From positions 26,543 to 90,542 of the forward strand of contig DATNGG010000167.1 in NCBI GenBank assembly GCA_035605975.1: DNA of 64,000 nt, given 5' to 3'. This document shows, in pieces, positions 34,510-44,160 of the stretch; positions within the stretch are counted from its first letter, which is position 1; each line of letters starts with the position of its first letter. The notes below the pieces were generated by a model. That model did not search any database, was not told where the DNA came from, and worked only from the letters and a program-made list of their open reading frames with translations. The DNA comes from CAIKMD01 sp035605975 (GTDB taxonomy: Bacteria > Pseudomonadota > Alphaproteobacteria > ATCC43930 > CGMCC-115725). Position numbers and translations under genes: made by a program.

Positions 34510-36567
34510 ATGAGCTTCACCGTCGCCGTTGATATCGGCGGTACTTTCACGGATCTGGTCGCTTACGATCATCGCACCGGCGAGGTTCGCTCGACCAAGA
34601 GTCCGACGACCTATGGCGATCTCGCGGCCGCGATCTGGGAGTGCCTGCGCAAGGTGCGGATCGAACCGCGCGACGCCGAGTTCGTCTATCACGGCACGAC
34701 GCTCGTCATCAACGCACTGATCCAGCGCCAGGGCGCCAAATGCGCGCTGCTGACGACGCAAGGATTCCGCGACGTGCTCGAAATCGCGCGCGGCAACCGG
34801 CCCGACCCGTTCGATCTGCATTATCGCCGCGACGAGCCTTTGATCCCGCGCGAGCGGCGCTTCGAGATCGCCGAGCGTGTCGCCCCGGATGGGAGCATCC
34901 TGACGCCGCTCGACGAGACGGCGATCGAAACGCTGGTGCCGCGACTGCGCGAGGATGGTATCGAAGCGCTGGCGATCTCCTTCATGAACGCCTATGCCAA
35001 TCCGATCCACGAGGAGCGCGCGGCGGCGCTGTTGCGCGCGCGCTTGCCCGGCCTCTACATTACCCACGGCACGGCGCTGTCGCGCGAATGGTACGAATAT
35101 GAGCGGACCGCGACCGCCGCCGCCAACGCCTATGTCGGACCGCAAGTCGCGGGCTATATCGCCGGCCTCGAGGGCGCGCTGCGCGCCAAAGGTTTTGACG
35201 GCACCGTTTTCATGATGGGCTCCAATGGCGGCGTCGCCTCGACCGAGCGCGCGACGCGCCAGCCGATCCTCCTCGTCGAATCAGGGCCGATCGGCGGCTG
35301 TATCGGCGCCGCCTCTCTCGCCGAGACGCTGGGCTTTGCCAATGTCATCGCCTTCGACATGGGCGGCACGACCGCGAAATGCGCGCTGGTCGAGGACGGG
35401 CGCTTCTCGGTCGATCTGATTTATTACGCCGGCGGCTATATCAAGGGCTTTCCCATCAAATCGCCGGTGATCGACATCATCGAGGTGGGCTCGGGCGGCG
35501 GCTCGATCGCATGGCTCGATGAGGAGCAGCGCCTTCATGTCGGACCGCGCTCGGCGGGATCCAGCCCCGGTCCCGTCGCCTATGGGCGCGGCGGCACCGA
35601 GCCAACCGTGACCGACGCCAATCTCGTGCTCGGCCGCCTCGATCCGACGCGCTTCCTTGGCGGCGAATTGGCGCTCGACGCGGAGGCGGCGCGGCGGGCC
35701 ATTCTCGCGCAAATCGCCGAGCCGCTTGGCTATTCGGGCGATCGCGGCCTCGTCGACATGGCGGAGGGAATTCTCTCGATCGCCACCGTGACGATGGCCG
35801 GCGCGATCCGCCGGCTTACCATCGAGCATGGCCGCGATCCGCGCGATTTCGTGCTGTTCAGCTATGGCGGCGGCGGTCCGCTCCATGCCAATGCGCTGGC
35901 GCGCGAATTGTCGATCCCGATGGTCGTCGTACCGCGAGAGCCCGGCAATTTCTCCGCCTCGGGCATGGCGATGGCGGATGCGCGGCTCGACACCTCGCAA
36001 ACCTTCGTCGGCGATCTCGGTGAAGCATCGCTCGCCAAGATGATGGCGGCCTATTCGGCGATGGAAGCCGAGACGCGCACGGCGATCGAGCGCGAGATCG
36101 GCCAGGGCGAAATCCTGTTTGAGCGCGCCGCGGAAATGCGCTATCGCGGCCAACGCCACAACATCAAGGTGCCGATCGGCGCGCTGAGCGACCCCGCGGG
36201 TCTGCGCGACGCCTTCGACCGCGACTATCGCCGGCGCTACGGTCACGCCGATCAACGCGCCAAGGTCGAGGTGCAGGCCTTGCACCTCTCGGCGATTGCC
36301 CGGCTTGCGCGGCACGGAGGGGCGCTCGCAGCGCCGCGCGACAGCCGCGGCGGGCGGCGGACGCGGGCGGTCTATTTCGGCAAGGCCACCGGGCAACTCG
36401 AGACGGCGATCTTCGATCGCGCGGCGCTGGCTCCGGGCTTCTCGGCCGAAGGCCCGGCGATCATCGAAGAATATGGCTCGACCACCGTGATCCTGCCGGG
36501 CGATCGTTTTGAGATCGGCGCTCGCGGCGAGATTCGCATCCATGTCGGGCCGCGGAGGGAGCCATGA
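34510..36567 (+). CDS. hyuA: Hydantoinase/oxoprolinase subunit A
   Basis: 685 residues from ATG 34510 (MSFTVAVDIGGTFTDLVAYD). The N-terminal acetate/sugar kinase-like ATP site (GGTFTD) and the central MGGTTAKCALVEDG motif define the HyuA family. It forms ATP-dependent enzymes with HyuB that open 5-oxoproline or N-methylhydantoin rings, or carboxylate ketones such as acetone and acetophenone. The B subunit starts 12 nt downstream. No gamma subunit (as in acetone carboxylase) is present, which favours the hydantoinase/oxoprolinase type. Confidence 0.92.
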   Translation: MSFTVAVDIGGTFTDLVAYDHRTGEVRSTKSPTTYGDLAAAIWECLRKVRIEPRDAEFVYHGTTLVINALIQRQGAKCALLTTQGFRDVLEIARGNRPDPFDLHYRRDEPLIPRERRFEIAERVAPDGSILTPLDETAIETLVPRLREDGIEALAISFMNAYANPIHEERAAALLRARLPGLYITHGTALSREWYEYERTATAAANAYVGPQVAGYIAGLEGALRAKGFDGTVFMMGSNGGVASTERATRQPILLVESGPIGGCIGAASLAETLGFANVIAFDMGGTTAKCALVEDGRFSVDLIYYAGGYIKGFPIKSPVIDIIEVGSGGGSIAWLDEEQRLHVGPRSAGSSPGPVAYGRGGTEPTVTDANLVLGRLDPTRFLGGELALDAEAARRAILAQIAEPLGYSGDRGLVDMAEGILSIATVTMAGAIRRLTIEHGRDPRDFVLFSYGGGGPLHANALARELSIPMVVVPREPGNFSASGMAMADARLDTSQTFVGDLGEASLAKMMAAYSAMEAETRTAIEREIGQGEILFERAAEMRYRGQRHNIKVPIGALSDPAGLRDAFDRDYRRRYGHADQRAKVEVQALHLSAIARLARHGGALAAPRDSRGGRRTRAVYFGKATGQLETAIFDRAALAPGFSAEGPAIIEEYGSTTVILPGDRFEIGARGEIRIHVGPRREP

Positions 36568-36579
36568 AAGGCGATGCGC

Positions 36580-38310
36580 ATGGATAGCACTCAAGCCTCG
36601 ACCCGCGTCGATCCCGTCACCCTCGAAGTGATCCGACACGGCATCGTCTCGGTCACCGACCAGATCGACGCCAATATCACCCGCACCGCCTTCAGCCCCT
36701 ATATCTATGAATACAAGGACTATGCCGTCGGCATGACGGACGAGACCGGCCGGCTGGTCGCGCAATGCAATGGCGGCATGCCGATCTTCGTCGCCGACGC
36801 CGTCGGCAGCGCGGTGCGCGACGGGTTGAAGCTCTACGGTCCCGAGCGGCTGCACGAGGGCGACGTCATCATCTGCAATGCGCCCGGCGTCCAGGGCCAG
36901 CATCTCAACAACACGGTGATGTATACGCCGATCTATGCCGGCACGCCGCGCGAGCTCATCGGCTTCTTTGCCGTCAACATGCACTGGATCGACATCGGCG
37001 GCGCCGCGGTCGGCTCCGCCTCCTATTCCTCGACCGATATTTTCATGGAAGGCATTCAGTACCGCACCGTCAAGATCTGGTCGAAAGGCGAGCCGATCGA
37101 GGAGGTACTGCGCATCATCGAAGACAATACGCGCTTTCCTTTGGAGCTGATGGGCGATATCGAGGCGCAACTCGCAGGCTGCCTGTTGGGCCGCGACCTG
37201 ACGCGAAACCTCGCCGAGAAATTCGGCATCGCGACCTATCGCGCGGCGATCGATCTCATTCTCGACCGCTGCGAGGCGGCGATCCGCGCCCGCATCGCCC
37301 GGATTCCCGACGGCGTCTATAGCGCCGAATCCTTCCTCGATAATGACGGCGTGCGCGACATGCGCATTCCGATCAAGATCAAGGTCGTCGTCGCGGGCGA
37401 CGACATGACCATCGACTATTCCGACATTTCGCCCGAGGTTCAGGGCTGCATCAATTCGGGCTATCACGGCGGCGGCGTGACGACGGCGCGCGTCGCCTTC
37501 ATGTATCTCATCGCGGCCGGCGAGCCCGCCAATGAGGGTACGTTTCGTCCGCTGAAGCTCGTGTTGCCGCCGGGCAAGATTGTCAGCGCCAAGCCGACCG
37601 CGCCGATGGGAATGTACGGCACGCCCTTCCCCACCATCGTCGACACCATCATCAAGGCGCTCGAGCCGGCGCTGCCCGAGCGCGTCACCGGCGCGCATTT
37701 CGGCACCTATTCCTCGGTCGGCTTCACCGGCCGCCGGCCCGACGGCTCGTTCTTCAACTGCCATGATTCGGGCCATGGCGGTTGGGGCGCTTGCGCCACC
37801 CATGACGGCGCCGGCCCGTTCCGCACCATGGCGCATGGCGATACGCGCATCATTCCGATGGAGTTGCAGGAGACGCTCTATCCCTACCGCTATGAGCGGC
37901 TGTCGCTACGGCCCGATTCCGGCGGGCCCGGGCGCTTTCGCGGCGGGCTCGGCTTCGTCAAGCATTACCGCATTCTCACCCCATGCGCGCTGCGCACCAA
38001 TCTCGACCGCACCGGCTGCGCGCCGTGGGGCGTGTGCGGCGGCGGAGCGGGCGCAACCGGCCGCGTCACGGTGATGCGCGATGGCGCAAGTATCGATGCC
38101 AATAAGAGCGACGGTCTCGCGCTCCATCCCAATGACCTCGTTGTTGTCGAGACCGGCGGCGGCGGCGGTTACGGCCGTCCCGAGGAGCGGCCCATCGAAG
38201 CGGTGCAGCGCGATTTGCGCAGCGGCCTCGTCTCGGCGGACAGCGCCCGGGGCGACTACGGCGTCGTCCTCGCACCCGACGGAAGCGCCCGCCGCACGCG
38301 CGATTTCTGA
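36580..38310 (+). CDS. hyuB: Hydantoinase/oxoprolinase subunit B
   Basis: 576 residues from ATG 36580, which has AAAGG 8 nt upstream (ATG 36574 is an alternative). The family motifs include DPVTLEVIRHG, DITRTAF-type NITRTAFSPYIYEYKD, NAPGVQGQHLNNT and the C-terminal GGGGGYG turn. It is the catalytic partner of HyuA. The C-terminus carries the usual RRGGLG-like element (RFRGGLGFVKHYRI). It forms a two-gene operon with hyuA. Confidence 0.92.
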   Translation: MDSTQASTRVDPVTLEVIRHGIVSVTDQIDANITRTAFSPYIYEYKDYAVGMTDETGRLVAQCNGGMPIFVADAVGSAVRDGLKLYGPERLHEGDVIICNAPGVQGQHLNNTVMYTPIYAGTPRELIGFFAVNMHWIDIGGAAVGSASYSSTDIFMEGIQYRTVKIWSKGEPIEEVLRIIEDNTRFPLELMGDIEAQLAGCLLGRDLTRNLAEKFGIATYRAAIDLILDRCEAAIRARIARIPDGVYSAESFLDNDGVRDMRIPIKIKVVVAGDDMTIDYSDISPEVQGCINSGYHGGGVTTARVAFMYLIAAGEPANEGTFRPLKLVLPPGKIVSAKPTAPMGMYGTPFPTIVDTIIKALEPALPERVTGAHFGTYSSVGFTGRRPDGSFFNCHDSGHGGWGACATHDGAGPFRTMAHGDTRIIPMELQETLYPYRYERLSLRPDSGGPGRFRGGLGFVKHYRILTPCALRTNLDRTGCAPWGVCGGGAGATGRVTVMRDGASIDANKSDGLALHPNDLVVVETGGGGGYGRPEERPIEAVQRDLRSGLVSADSARGDYGVVLAPDGSARRTRDF

Positions 38311-38410
38311 CGGAACGCAAGGCCGAAGCGCGGGTTTTCTCTCCAAGGCGGCACATCGGCCGTCTCTGCACCCATTCGGCTCAACGGCCGCTCCGGAGAG
38401 GACCCACGGG

Positions 38411-39466
38411 ATGACGAGCGATTCCCCGGCGGCGCGCGCCATTCGCATGGCGATCATTGCCGTCTTTCTCGCGCTCATCGTCTGGAAAACGTTTTCCGTC
38501 GACCTGCTGGTCTTCGCCGGCATCGTCTTTGCCGTCTTCCTCTCGAAATCGAGCCACCGCGTCGCGCGCCTTGTCGGATGGCGCTATCGCATCTGCCTCG
38601 CGCTCGTCGCCGCCGCGGTCGCGATCGTCGTCGCGGGGCTGATCTGGTTCCTCGCGCATTCGGTCGCCAGTCAATTCGACGAGCTCTCGAGCCTCTTGAC
38701 GCAAGATGTCGGCCAGCTTCACCAAAAGCTGCCACGCTTCATCGCGTCGCGGCTGCCGGAGAATATCGGCGCCGCGCAACTCTCCAGCACGGCCCATGAA
38801 CTGCTCGGCATTTTCTCGAGCGCCGTCGGCGTGATCGCAGCGGTGGTGGTGGTGATCTTCTTCGGCATCTATCTGGCGGCGGAGCCGGGCCTCTATGCGC
38901 GCGGCTTCGTCCGCCTCATCCCGCCGCAGCGCCGCGCGCGCATCGCGGCGCTGCTCGACCATTTGGGCGATGTGCTGTGGGGCTGGATGCTCGGCCGCAT
39001 GTTTTCGATGACCATCATCGGCCTCACGGTGATGGCGGGGCTATGGGGCCTCGACGTGCCCGTGCCCTTGGCGCTTGGCGTGCTTGCCGCGGCGCTCGCC
39101 TTCGTTCCCTATCTCGGCGCCATCGCGTCGGCGATCCCCAGCCTGCTTCTCGCCCTCGCGGTCGATGTCTGGCACGCGCTCTATGTTCTGCTGCTCTACG
39201 TCGCCGTGCACATCCTCGAAGGCTATATCCTTGTGCCGCTGGTGCAGCGGCGCGCGGCGCATGTGCCGCCAGCGCTGACCTTGGCGGGGCAACTGCTGAT
39301 GGGATTGTTCGCCGGCATTCTGGGGCTGGTGCTCGCGATGCCGCTGATCGCGATCTTGATCCCGACGATCGAGGCGCTTTACGTCGAGGACGTGCTGCAG
39401 GATCGGACGCAAGCGGCACCCGCGCGCGAGCGCGCGGTTACGCGCAGAGGCCCTGGAGCGTCTTGA
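38411..39466 (+). CDS. AI-2E family (PerM/YdiK) permease, copy 1
   Basis: 351 residues from ATG 38411, with GGAGAGG upstream. Seven to eight hydrophobic segments, with the family-typical pattern of an N-terminal helical pair, a soluble insertion (about 80-150) and a C-terminal PYLGAIAS-x-IPSLL...GYILVPLVQRRA region. Members export AI-2, antiport Na+/H+ or have unknown substrates. It is convergent with the next gene (29 nt overlap). A second AI-2E permease is encoded at 40124. Confidence 0.87.
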   Translation: MTSDSPAARAIRMAIIAVFLALIVWKTFSVDLLVFAGIVFAVFLSKSSHRVARLVGWRYRICLALVAAAVAIVVAGLIWFLAHSVASQFDELSSLLTQDVGQLHQKLPRFIASRLPENIGAAQLSSTAHELLGIFSSAVGVIAAVVVVIFFGIYLAAEPGLYARGFVRLIPPQRRARIAALLDHLGDVLWGWMLGRMFSMTIIGLTVMAGLWGLDVPVPLALGVLAAALAFVPYLGAIASAIPSLLLALAVDVWHALYVLLLYVAVHILEGYILVPLVQRRAAHVPPALTLAGQLLMGLFAGILGLVLAMPLIAILIPTIEALYVEDVLQDRTQAAPARERAVTRRGPGAS

Positions 39467-40043
39467 TGCCGACCGTGCCGAGGAGCGGCAAGGACCAGGT
39501 CTCGACCACGACCAGCGGCACGCGGCGGTTCTCCGCATTGACGAGATGCCAGCCGACATCGCCGCCACGCTTCAGGGCGATGCGGCATTCGCGGAACTGG
39601 TCGGTCAGGCCGTTGTAGAGAAATTTCACCACGAGCGGATCGCTCGAGCGGCCTTCGACGATGTTGCCCTTGAGAATCACGGCGTCGTGCCCGGGCGCGC
39701 CGTCGAGAACGACGCCTTTCTCGCTGGCGATGTCGCGCGGCGCGAATTCGCGCACCTTGACATGACGGGACGCGCCGGCGCGGTCCTCGCGATCGGCGTC
39801 GACTTCATGCGTCTCGAAGCGGATGGCGGTGATGTTCGACTGGCGATCGACCGTGACGCCGAGGCAATGGAAATTGCGGTCGCGCGTGTTGGTGATCTTG
39901 GCGATCTGCTGCAAGGAGGCCGAGGCAGGCGAGCAGCCGGGGCTTGCCGCCGTCTCGCTTCGTGCGTCCCCCAACGCGCCGCGCATGACCAGGATGGCCG
40001 CGGCCGCGAGGACGAAGAAGCGAATTGAGGCCGCTGCGCGCAT
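39438..40043 (-). CDS. Exported hypothetical protein
   Basis: 201 residues with signal peptide about 1-25 (MRAAASIRFFVLAAAAILVM...). Mature cysteines occur at CSPASAS, FHCLGV, FRECRIA and the C-terminal LQGLCA, enough for two disulfides. It is predicted to be periplasmic and mostly beta. It lies between two AI-2E permease genes. I do not recognise the family. Confidence 0.65.
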   Translation of the reverse strand: MRAAASIRFFVLAAAAILVMRGALGDARSETAASPGCSPASASLQQIAKITNTRDRNFHCLGVTVDRQSNITAIRFETHEVDADREDRAGASRHVKVREFAPRDIASEKGVVLDGAPGHDAVILKGNIVEGRSSDPLVVKFLYNGLTDQFRECRIALKRGGDVGWHLVNAENRRVPLVVVETWSLPLLGTVGIKTLQGLCA

Positions 40044-40123
40044 TGCGTAGAAAGGTAGTGATGCGGCGCGGCAATTTCGAGGCGCCCTGCCCGTTCTTTG
40101 ACGAGACGCGACCTTTGGTCGCG

Positions 40124-41218
40124 CTATGCCTCATCCTCCGGCTCGATCTGCTCCTCGTAATAGTGTTGCAATACGATCTTCAGCGTCGCCGCCACGGGCA
40201 CGGCAAGGATGAGTCCGAGCACGCCGAGGAACACCGCGCCGGAAAAGAACGCGAAAATCACCGCGACCGGATGGAGATAGGCCGCGCGGCCCAGCACATA
40301 GGGCCCGATCAGTTGATCGATCGAGAGACGCAACAGCGGCGCGAGCGCCGCAAGGCTCGCCATCAGCAGAATGCTCGTCTGCCCCGCGGCCGCGAGGCAG
40401 ATCAGCACGATCGACACGACGGGTCCCAGCACCGGGATCAGCTCGAGCAGGCCGATCGTTATCGCGAGAAGCGGCCCATGCGGCACATGGAAAAACCCGA
40501 AGACGATCCACGATACGATCGACGCATAGGCGACGATCGCGATGAGGCCGATGAAATAGCGCCTGAGGATCGGCGCCAGGGTGACGCCGAGGCGGCGCAC
40601 CTCGTCGCGATATTCCGGCGGCACGAGCCACAAAATCCCGCGCGCGAGACGCCGCCCCGAGACCAGGAAATAGGCGAGCAGCACCAAGGTCAGGAACAAT
40701 CCGAACACCGCCGCAATGCCGCCCGAGGCAAGCGCAAGCCCCGCGCCGCCCGTGAGGAAGCCGCGCAGCGCGCCGAGTGCGCCTTGCGTCAGCGCATCGA
40801 CCTGGTAGGTCTGACCGAGAAAGGTGAGCTGCCCGCCCGGCAGGGCGCCGTGAATGACGCGATCGATCAGGTCGGGCGCATGCGAGGTCAGATCGGCGAC
40901 ATCGCCGGCGACTACCGGCACGGCCCAATAGCCGAGCGCGCCGAACACCGCGAGCAGGACAACGTAAACGCCGACCGCCACCACCCAGCGCGGCACCGGG
41001 CGGAGCTGCGCCTGCAAGCGGTCGATCCCCGGCGAGAGAATGAAGCCAAGCGCCGCCGCGATGACGAAGGGCAGCAGCACGACCCGAACGTAGTAGAGAA
41101 AGCCGAAAAGGATGGCGGCTGCGGCCGCCATCGGCCAGCCGGGAATCCGGTGCCGCTTCGGCATCTTCCCACGCGCCGCGCCGCCTTTCGCCCGTCGGAT
41201 CGCCTTCCCCTCCTCCAT
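40124..41218 (-). CDS. AI-2E family permease, copy 2
   Basis: 364 residues from ATG 41218, with AGGAGG 9 nt upstream. It has the same topology as the gene at 38411 (N-terminal helices, soluble insertion, then LLELIPVLGPVVSI and DQLIGPYVLGRAAYLHP). The arginine-rich N-terminus before helix 1 is cytoplasmic. It starts 13 nt after the glycosyltransferase stop on the same strand, so the two are probably co-transcribed. Confidence 0.88.
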   Translation of the reverse strand: MEEGKAIRRAKGGAARGKMPKRHRIPGWPMAAAAAILFGFLYYVRVVLLPFVIAAALGFILSPGIDRLQAQLRPVPRWVVAVGVYVVLLAVFGALGYWAVPVVAGDVADLTSHAPDLIDRVIHGALPGGQLTFLGQTYQVDALTQGALGALRGFLTGGAGLALASGGIAAVFGLFLTLVLLAYFLVSGRRLARGILWLVPPEYRDEVRRLGVTLAPILRRYFIGLIAIVAYASIVSWIVFGFFHVPHGPLLAITIGLLELIPVLGPVVSIVLICLAAAGQTSILLMASLAALAPLLRLSIDQLIGPYVLGRAAYLHPVAVIFAFFSGAVFLGVLGLILAVPVAATLKIVLQHYYEEQIEPEDEA

Positions 41219-41231
41219 TCGGAGAGACCTC

Positions 41232-42398
41232 CTAAGGGTTATAGATGCGGCCTTTCCAGACGACACGGCCGCGCGCACGGCGCGAAATTCCGTTCAATGC
41301 GATGAGCGCACCGATCGACATGCCGACCGGAAAAAGCAGACCATACCAACGCGGCACGCGGAAGTGGCGCGACAACGCGATCGCGGTCGCGAAGGTCGCG
41401 GCCGAGGAGGCAATGGCGAGCGGCAGGCCCGCGATCGAATCGAAGCCCGGCTCGAGCAAAACGGCAACCGCCGCCGCAACCGGCAAGAGCGGCGCTGACC
41501 AGCCGATGAGCAGCCCGCCCAGCGCGGTCGCGAGGGTGCGGACCGGACCGCCATAGATCTCGGTCACGTTCTTCGACAGGCCCTCCCACAAATCGGCGAC
41601 GCCGCGATACATGCGTGTCCGGATCAGCGTCTCGGCGCCGAGCACCGCGATCGGCAGCCCGGCGCTTTTGACAAGCCGCGCCAGAGCGGCGTCCTCGGAG
41701 ATCGCGCCGCGCACCGCGGCGTGACCGCCCAGAGAGAAATAGGCGCGCGCGCCGATCAGGATGAACTGCCCATTGGCGGTCGCGTCCTCGGCGATCGGCG
41801 CGTTGACGCGCGCCAAATCCTGCGTCGCGGCGATGGCGAGAAAGCCGACGGGAATGACGAGGCGATTGAAGAATCCCTGAAGCTCCTGGAACGGCTCGAG
41901 CGAGACCATGGTCAGCCTCCGCTCGCACGCGGCGGCGAGCGCGGTGCGAAGCAGCGCCGGCTCGGCACGCGTATCGGCATCGATGAAGCAGAGCCATTCG
42001 GCATCGGCCGTCAGCGCGCCGCACCAGCAGGCATTGGGCTTGCCCGTCCAACCTTCGAGCAAGGAGCCGGCGCTTATCAAGCGGAGGCGGGCATCCGCCC
42101 GAGCGAAGCGCCGCACGATCGCGGCCGTGTCGTCGGTCGAGTGATCATCGACGACGATGATGCGAAATCGCTCGGCGGGATAATCCTGGCGCAGCAGCGA
42201 GCGCAGGCAGGCGGCGATATTGTGCGCCTCGTTGCGCGCGGGAATGACGATCGCGACGGAGGGCGAGAGCGGCGGGCTTCCCGCGGGCGACGGAGGATGC
42301 GGATGCAAGCTCTCATAAAGGCGGAATTGGCGCGTGATGCGCCAGAGGCAAAGGCCGACCGAGAGGGCGATGATCGCCGTTGCCGCGAGGAGCCACAC
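41232..42398 (-). CDS. GT2 family membrane glycosyltransferase
   Basis: 388 residues from a GTG at 42398, 5 nt after the preceding stop. One N-terminal membrane helix, then a GT-A domain: VAIVIPARNEAHNIAA, VVDDHSTDDTA, metal-binding CFIDADT and acceptor-site ISEDAALARL, followed by two to three C-terminal helices. The layout resembles HpnB-like and carotenoid/hydroxychlorobactene glycosyltransferases. Acceptor is unknown. It is in an operon with the gene at 42404. Confidence 0.82.
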   Translation of the reverse strand: MWLLAATAIIALSVGLCLWRITRQFRLYESLHPHPPSPAGSPPLSPSVAIVIPARNEAHNIAACLRSLLRQDYPAERFRIIVVDDHSTDDTAAIVRRFARADARLRLISAGSLLEGWTGKPNACWCGALTADAEWLCFIDADTRAEPALLRTALAAACERRLTMVSLEPFQELQGFFNRLVIPVGFLAIAATQDLARVNAPIAEDATANGQFILIGARAYFSLGGHAAVRGAISEDAALARLVKSAGLPIAVLGAETLIRTRMYRGVADLWEGLSKNVTEIYGGPVRTLATALGGLLIGWSAPLLPVAAAVAVLLEPGFDSIAGLPLAIASSAATFATAIALSRHFRVPRWYGLLFPVGMSIGALIALNGISRRARGRVVWKGRIYNP

Positions 42399-42403
42399 GG
42401 CGA

Positions 42404-43099
42404 CTAGCGCAAAGCCTTGCGGGCGCGAATTCCGTCGCCTCGCCGGCCGTGGCGCTCGATGAGGCTGCGCTTCGAAATCCACAGCTCGTAGCGCCGGCGC
42501 GTCAGCGCACCGTGCTTGAGACAGGCCGGATTGTAGGTGTGGATCAGGAAGAAAATGAAAATCCCATCGAGCAAGCGGCGCAGCCGCGAGCTCTTGACCT
42601 CCGTGCCGACGATCTCGAAGCCGAAAGCCGCGACGACGCGCGCGACTTTCGCGCGGCGGCCGGCGGAGCCGGTGAAGGTCATGCCGCCGCGAAAGCCTTC
42701 GATCGACGCGAAGACCGGATCGCGCTCGGCATGCTGCGCGAGCTGCGCGAAGGAGCGCGCGAATTGGCGGCGCAAAGCGAGCGCCCAAGCCAGTCCCGCG
42801 CCGCGCCAGGGGAGCTGCGGCAATTGCTCGTTCCAGAGATGAAGCTCGCCGACGAGATCGCCCGGGCGAAGGCGCGTGCCATCGGACAGCGCCACCGGCG
42901 CGCTCGCCCGAACGATCGCGACGCGGATGATGCAGCTGCGATCGGCGCAGAATTCGCGGATGCGCATGATCGAGCGCAGGAGACGGTCGAGCCGCGAAAA
43001 GCTTTTGCCGAGCCAGTCCGATCGCGGCTGCGCCGGGACACGCAGCTCGACCACGCGCAGCGCCGGCCGCTCCGCATGCTCGCCGTGGAGAAGGCTCAT
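42404..43099 (-). CDS. Hypothetical protein, YkoP-like
   Basis: 231 residues from ATG 43099, which has AAAGGAGG 5 nt upstream. No membrane helix. The segment GDLVGELHLWNEQLPQ with ALALRRQF recalls the YkoP-like family often encoded beside glycosyltransferases and polysaccharide deacetylases. It is translationally near-coupled with the GT2 gene (5 nt). A role in lipid or polysaccharide glycosylation is suggested only by context. Confidence 0.6.
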   Translation of the reverse strand: MSLLHGEHAERPALRVVELRVPAQPRSDWLGKSFSRLDRLLRSIMRIREFCADRSCIIRVAIVRASAPVALSDGTRLRPGDLVGELHLWNEQLPQLPWRGAGLAWALALRRQFARSFAQLAQHAERDPVFASIEGFRGGMTFTGSAGRRAKVARVVAAFGFEIVGTEVKSSRLRRLLDGIFIFFLIHTYNPACLKHGALTRRRYELWISKRSLIERHGRRGDGIRARKALR

Positions 43100-43147
43100 C
43101 GGCGCCTCCTTTCGCGCCACGCCCCCTGTCTCGGCCGCGATCGCAGC

Positions 43148-43186
43148 AAAAACCGCCGCCCTCTCTTGCCGAGAGCGACGGCGGTG
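43148..43186 (-). terminator. Rho-independent terminator of the Rieske-liv operon
   Basis: On the minus strand a hairpin (arms CACCGCCG and CGGCGGT with an inner CTCTC/GAGAG pair) is followed by TTTTT. It lies about 185-220 nt past the livF stop and is the only strong hairpin in the 269 bp gap 43100-43368, which otherwise holds nothing I can identify. Confidence 0.65.
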
Positions 43187-43368
43187 CCTGGGCCGGCTTC
43201 GAGTGCCGGACGTCGTCCGAGGCGGCTGTGCATGAAGGCAAAACCGCGCCCGGGCCCGTCGGGTTCCAGGCGTCCCCTGAGCTTGACGTAGCCGAAGAGC
43301 GCAGGATGCCCTTGCAGCGCTATGGGCGAGAGGACTGGCCTCCGAAAGGAAGGACCGGCAGCGAAGCC

Positions 43369-44160
43369 TTACGTCCCGAGCGCGTCCTTGAGCTTTGCGA
43401 CCAACTCCGCGTGACGGTGCGCGTCGGCGACCGAAACGCCCTTGCCGACGCCGAGATAGCGCTCCGCCACCTCGCTATTGTCGAGCAGCTCCTTGCCGGT
43501 TCCCGACAGGGTGACGCGCCCGTTCTCGATCACATAGGCGCGATCGGCGATGGCGAGCGAGAGTCGCGCATTCTGCTCCGAGAGCAGGATGCCCCGGCCC
43601 TGATTGCGCAACCCGGCGATGAGGCGGAAAATCTCGGCGACCAGCACCGGCGCGAGGCCGAGCGAAGGCTCGTCGAGCACGAGAATGCGCGGCTCGGCCA
43701 TCAGGCCGCGGCCGATCGCCAGCATCTGCTGCTGGCCGCCCGAAAGATTGGCCGCAGGCTCGTCCAAGCGCCGCAGCAGCACCGGAAAGAGCTCGCCGAT
43801 CTTGCCGATCGCCGCATCGAGCGCTGCGGCGCCCGATTCTGTGTCGCGCGCATAAGCGCCAAGGCGCAGATTCTCGCGCACGGTCAGCCCGCCGAAAACC
43901 TGGCGGCCCTCCGGAACCTGCGCGATACCGGCGAGCACGCGCGCGCGCGGGCTCACGCTGTCGATGCGCTTGCCGTCGAGCACGATCTCGCCGCGGCGCA
44001 GCGGGATGATGCCGGAGATCGTCTTGACGAGGGTCGATTTGCCCGCGCCATTGGCGCCGACCAGCGCGACGATCTCGGCATCGCCGACGGTCAGATCGAT
44101 CTCGTGAATGACGTCGACCGCTTCATAGCCGGTCGAGACGCGCCGCAGCTCCAGCATCAT
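43369..44160 (-). CDS. livF: Branched-chain amino acid type ABC transporter ATPase LivF
   Basis: 263 residues. Walker A GANGAGKST, signature LSGGQQQML, Walker B ILVLDEPSLGLAP and the VPEGRQVFGGLTV element are those of LivF. The start overlaps the livG stop by 4 nt (ATGA). It forms the cytoplasmic motor with LivG. Substrate is unclear because no LivK binding protein is encoded here and the operon also carries aromatic-ring oxidation genes. Confidence 0.93.
   Translation of the reverse strand: MMLELRRVSTGYEAVDVIHEIDLTVGDAEIVALVGANGAGKSTLVKTISGIIPLRRGEIVLDGKRIDSVSPRARVLAGIAQVPEGRQVFGGLTVRENLRLGAYARDTESGAAALDAAIGKIGELFPVLLRRLDEPAANLSGGQQQMLAIGRGLMAEPRILVLDEPSLGLAPVLVAEIFRLIAGLRNQGRGILLSEQNARLSLAIADRAYVIENGRVTLSGTGKELLDNSEVAERYLGVGKGVSVADAHRHAELVAKLKDALGT

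Noticed and set aside
35281..37836. Long open frame on the minus strand opposite hyuA/hyuB (851 codons)
   Set aside because: It lies wholly antisense to two well-defined genes and its translation is arginine/aspartate-rich with no domain; it is a by-product of high GC.
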